A stretch of DNA of 64,000 nucleotides, taken from contig NZ_JACHYH010000001.1 in NCBI RefSeq assembly GCF_014192715.1, forward strand, positions 620,001 to 684,000. Direction: 5' to 3'. This document shows positions 62,378 to 64,000 of the stretch, piece after piece; positions within the stretch are counted from its first letter, which is position 1; each line of letters starts with the position of its first letter. Under the pieces are notes generated by a model that saw nothing but the letters and a program-made list of their open reading frames with translations, did not search any database and was not told the origin of the DNA. A program made the position numbers and the translations under genes. This stretch comes from Luteibacter sp. Sphag1AF. Lineage in GTDB: Bacteria > Pseudomonadota > Gammaproteobacteria > Xanthomonadales > Rhodanobacteraceae.

Positions 62378-64000
62378 TTACGCCTGCTTCCTCACCAAAG
62401 CAGGTTGACCCTGCGCCGGTCGGTACGCCGCAAACGCCACAGTGGCCGACGCGCGGCCCTGGCTCAACGAACGCAAGGATGTGGTGTAACCATCCAGTTG
62501 CGCCAGCGGCACCTCCGCCTCGATATCCGTGCGGCCGGCTTCGTCCGCAAGGCCCGTCACCTGACCGCCACGGCGTTGCAGATCGCCCAGCACGTCGCCC
62601 ACTGCCACGCCGGGAGCACTGACCGATACCCGCATCACAGGCTCCAGCACCACTGTACCGGTCGCTTCCAGCGCCGCACGCACGCCAAGCTGAGCGGCAC
62701 GGTGGAACGCCATCTCGCTGGAGTCCACCGCATGCGCCTGACCATCCAGCACCGTGACCTTGACGCCAACCACCGGATACCCGCGCGGCCCATCCTGCAA
62801 CGCAGAGAGAATGCCCTTCTCCACCGCTGCCTGGAACGCCTTGGGAATGACGCCACCGGTCGTCTTGTCTTCAACCACGCTACCTTCGCCTGCATGCGGC
62901 GACACCGACAACACCACGCGCGCGAACTGACCACTGCCACCGGTCTGCTTGGCTACCTTGCCTTCCACGGCGCCGGAGTCACGGGCGGGCGTCTCCTGAT
63001 AAGCCACCCGCGGCGAGCCCGTGCGCACAGCCACATCCCATTCACGACGCAGGCGCTCGACCATCACGTCCAGATGCAGCTCACCCATGCCCCATACCAG
63101 CGTTTCGCCGGTATCCGGATCGGTGCTCACGCGGAAAGACGGATCTTCCTGCGCCAGCCGTGCCAGTCCATTGCCAAGGCGAAGCAGATCGGACGACCGC
63201 TCCGGTGACAGACGCCATGCCAGCACCGCCGGCTGCGCTTCGATCGCTTCCAGTCGCAGGCGGTGATCGGTGGCCGTGAGCGTTTCGCCCGTGGCCACAT
63301 CCTTCCAGCCTGCAATGGCCACGATGTCGCCAGCCTCCGCCACCTCGATGGCCTCGGTGTCTTCCGCACGCAACACGGCCAGCCGCCCGATGCGCTGCAC
63401 GCGATCCGTACCGCTGCGCCACACCTGATCGCCCACGTGCAGCCGTCCGGCATACAGGCGGACAAACGCCAGCGGGCCATGCGCCTGATTGACGACCTTG
63501 AAGACGAGCGCCGCCAGCGGTGCATCCGCATCAGGTGCCACCGTTTCGTCAGCGTCCTGACCATGAGCAACCACCGCCGGCCGATCTGCAGGTGAGGGCA
63601 GATAAGCGACGAACGCATCCAGCAACGGCTCAACACCGATGTTGCGGAACGCGGAGCCGGGCAACACGGGCGAACCCTTGCCAGCCAGCGTGGCGCGACG
63701 AAGCGCCGCCGTCAGCATGGCGGCGTCGACGGGACGCTCTTCCACGTAAGCGTCCAGCACCACATCGTCGTGCTCGGCCACCGATGCGACGAGCGCCTGA
63801 CGTTGCGCGCCGTACGCTTCGCGCGCGGCCGCCGTCCACGCAGACACCTGCGGCTTGCCGGCCGCATCCCAGTGCCACGTGCGCTCACCGACCAGATCAA
63901 CGAGTGCCACCATCTGCTCGTCCTCAACCACCGGACGCGCGACAGCCCACACCGTTGCCCCCAGACGCTCGTGCATCTGCGCCAGCACAGCGTCGTAGTC
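62378..64000 (-). CDS. Elongation factor G-like protein (partial, 5' end outside window)
   Basis: The last 540 residues of an EF-G-type translational GTPase. The visible part covers the end of the G domain, domain II (ALVFKVVNQAHGPLAFVRLYAG, in pieces), domain III (EDPSFRVSTDPDTGETLVWG then MGELHLDVM), domain IV (GKVAKQTGGSGQFARVVL) and domain V (VLEPVMRVSVSAPG). Long G-domain inserts and divergent motifs suggest the EF-G2/FusA paralogue rather than the canonical ribosomal-operon gene, and no rpsG/tufA is nearby. The frame stays open to the window edge. Confidence 0.88.
   Translation of the reverse strand, partial: DYDAVLAQMHERLGATVWAVARPVVEDEQMVALVDLVGERTWHWDAAGKPQVSAWTAAAREAYGAQRQALVASVAEHDDVVLDAYVEERPVDAAMLTAALRRATLAGKGSPVLPGSAFRNIGVEPLLDAFVAYLPSPADRPAVVAHGQDADETVAPDADAPLAALVFKVVNQAHGPLAFVRLYAGRLHVGDQVWRSGTDRVQRIGRLAVLRAEDTEAIEVAEAGDIVAIAGWKDVATGETLTATDHRLRLEAIEAQPAVLAWRLSPERSSDLLRLGNGLARLAQEDPSFRVSTDPDTGETLVWGMGELHLDVMVERLRREWDVAVRTGSPRVAYQETPARDSGAVEGKVAKQTGGSGQFARVVLSVSPHAGEGSVVEDKTTGGVIPKAFQAAVEKGILSALQDGPRGYPVVGVKVTVLDGQAHAVDSSEMAFHRAAQLGVRAALEATGTVVLEPVMRVSVSAPGVAVGDVLGDLQRRGGQVTGLADEAGRTDIEAEVPLAQLDGYTTSLRSLSQGRASATVAFAAYRPAQGQPALVRKQA

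Noticed and set aside
1-64000. CRISPR array, tRNA or rRNA genes
   Set aside because: No regularly spaced short repeats and no cloverleaf or ribosomal RNA sequence were recognised on reading through the window. A covariance-model scan was not possible.

Overview
The window is high-GC DNA with dense coding on both strands and short intergenic gaps. The gene content (TonB receptors of the Xanthomonas/Caulobacter type, a xyloglucan locus like that of Xanthomonas, a VirD4 / XVIPCD-like effector pair, secreted S9 and trypsin-like peptidases) points to a gammaproteobacterium of the Xanthomonadales, most likely Rhodanobacteraceae (Luteibacter/Dyella-like). This assignment is inference from gene families; no rRNA or tRNA gene was seen.

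Layout. (1) 1-14085 is a complete myo-inositol catabolic cluster. iolG, a second Gfo/Idh oxidoreductase and an RpiR-type regulator run leftward. A sugar ABC transporter (binding protein, permease, single-domain ATPase), iolC fused to an aldolase-like DUF2090 domain, iolD, iolE, iolB, iolA and an OprB porin run rightward. The divergent gap holds a perfect GGAA-N6-TTCC inverted repeat, the known IolR operator pattern. (2) 14086-31483 is mixed housekeeping and hypothetical content: HAD hydrolase, BrkB-like membrane protein, Tat-exported MsrB, DUF2252 protein, S9 peptidase, SDR, LysR and AraC regulators, LysE exporter, NupC nucleoside transporter with a PfkB kinase.

(3) 31484-37427 is the most unusual part. 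A VirD4-type coupling ATPase is fused at its C-terminus to a roughly 200-residue domain. Two further copies of that domain form the next protein. The following gene encodes a putative zinc-metallopeptidase effector with an XVIPCD-like C-terminus. Remnants of the effector gene 5' end sit at the junctions between copies, so the locus looks like repeated duplication and decay of an immunity-effector module. No virB genes are in the window.

(4) 37428-51848 is a xyloglucan utilisation locus: GH29 fucosidase and XylR-type regulator leftward; TonB receptor, GH74, CE20-type acetylesterase, GH35 and GH3 rightward. (5) 51873-56962 holds dusB, two tandem paralogous secreted trypsin-like proteases, and a lone N-terminal domain of a GH15-like protein. 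(6) 57091-62263 is a molybdenum-enzyme block: FdhF/YdeP-type oxidoreductase and fdhD converge on moeA-mobA and a small unknown gene. The window ends inside an EF-G-like gene.
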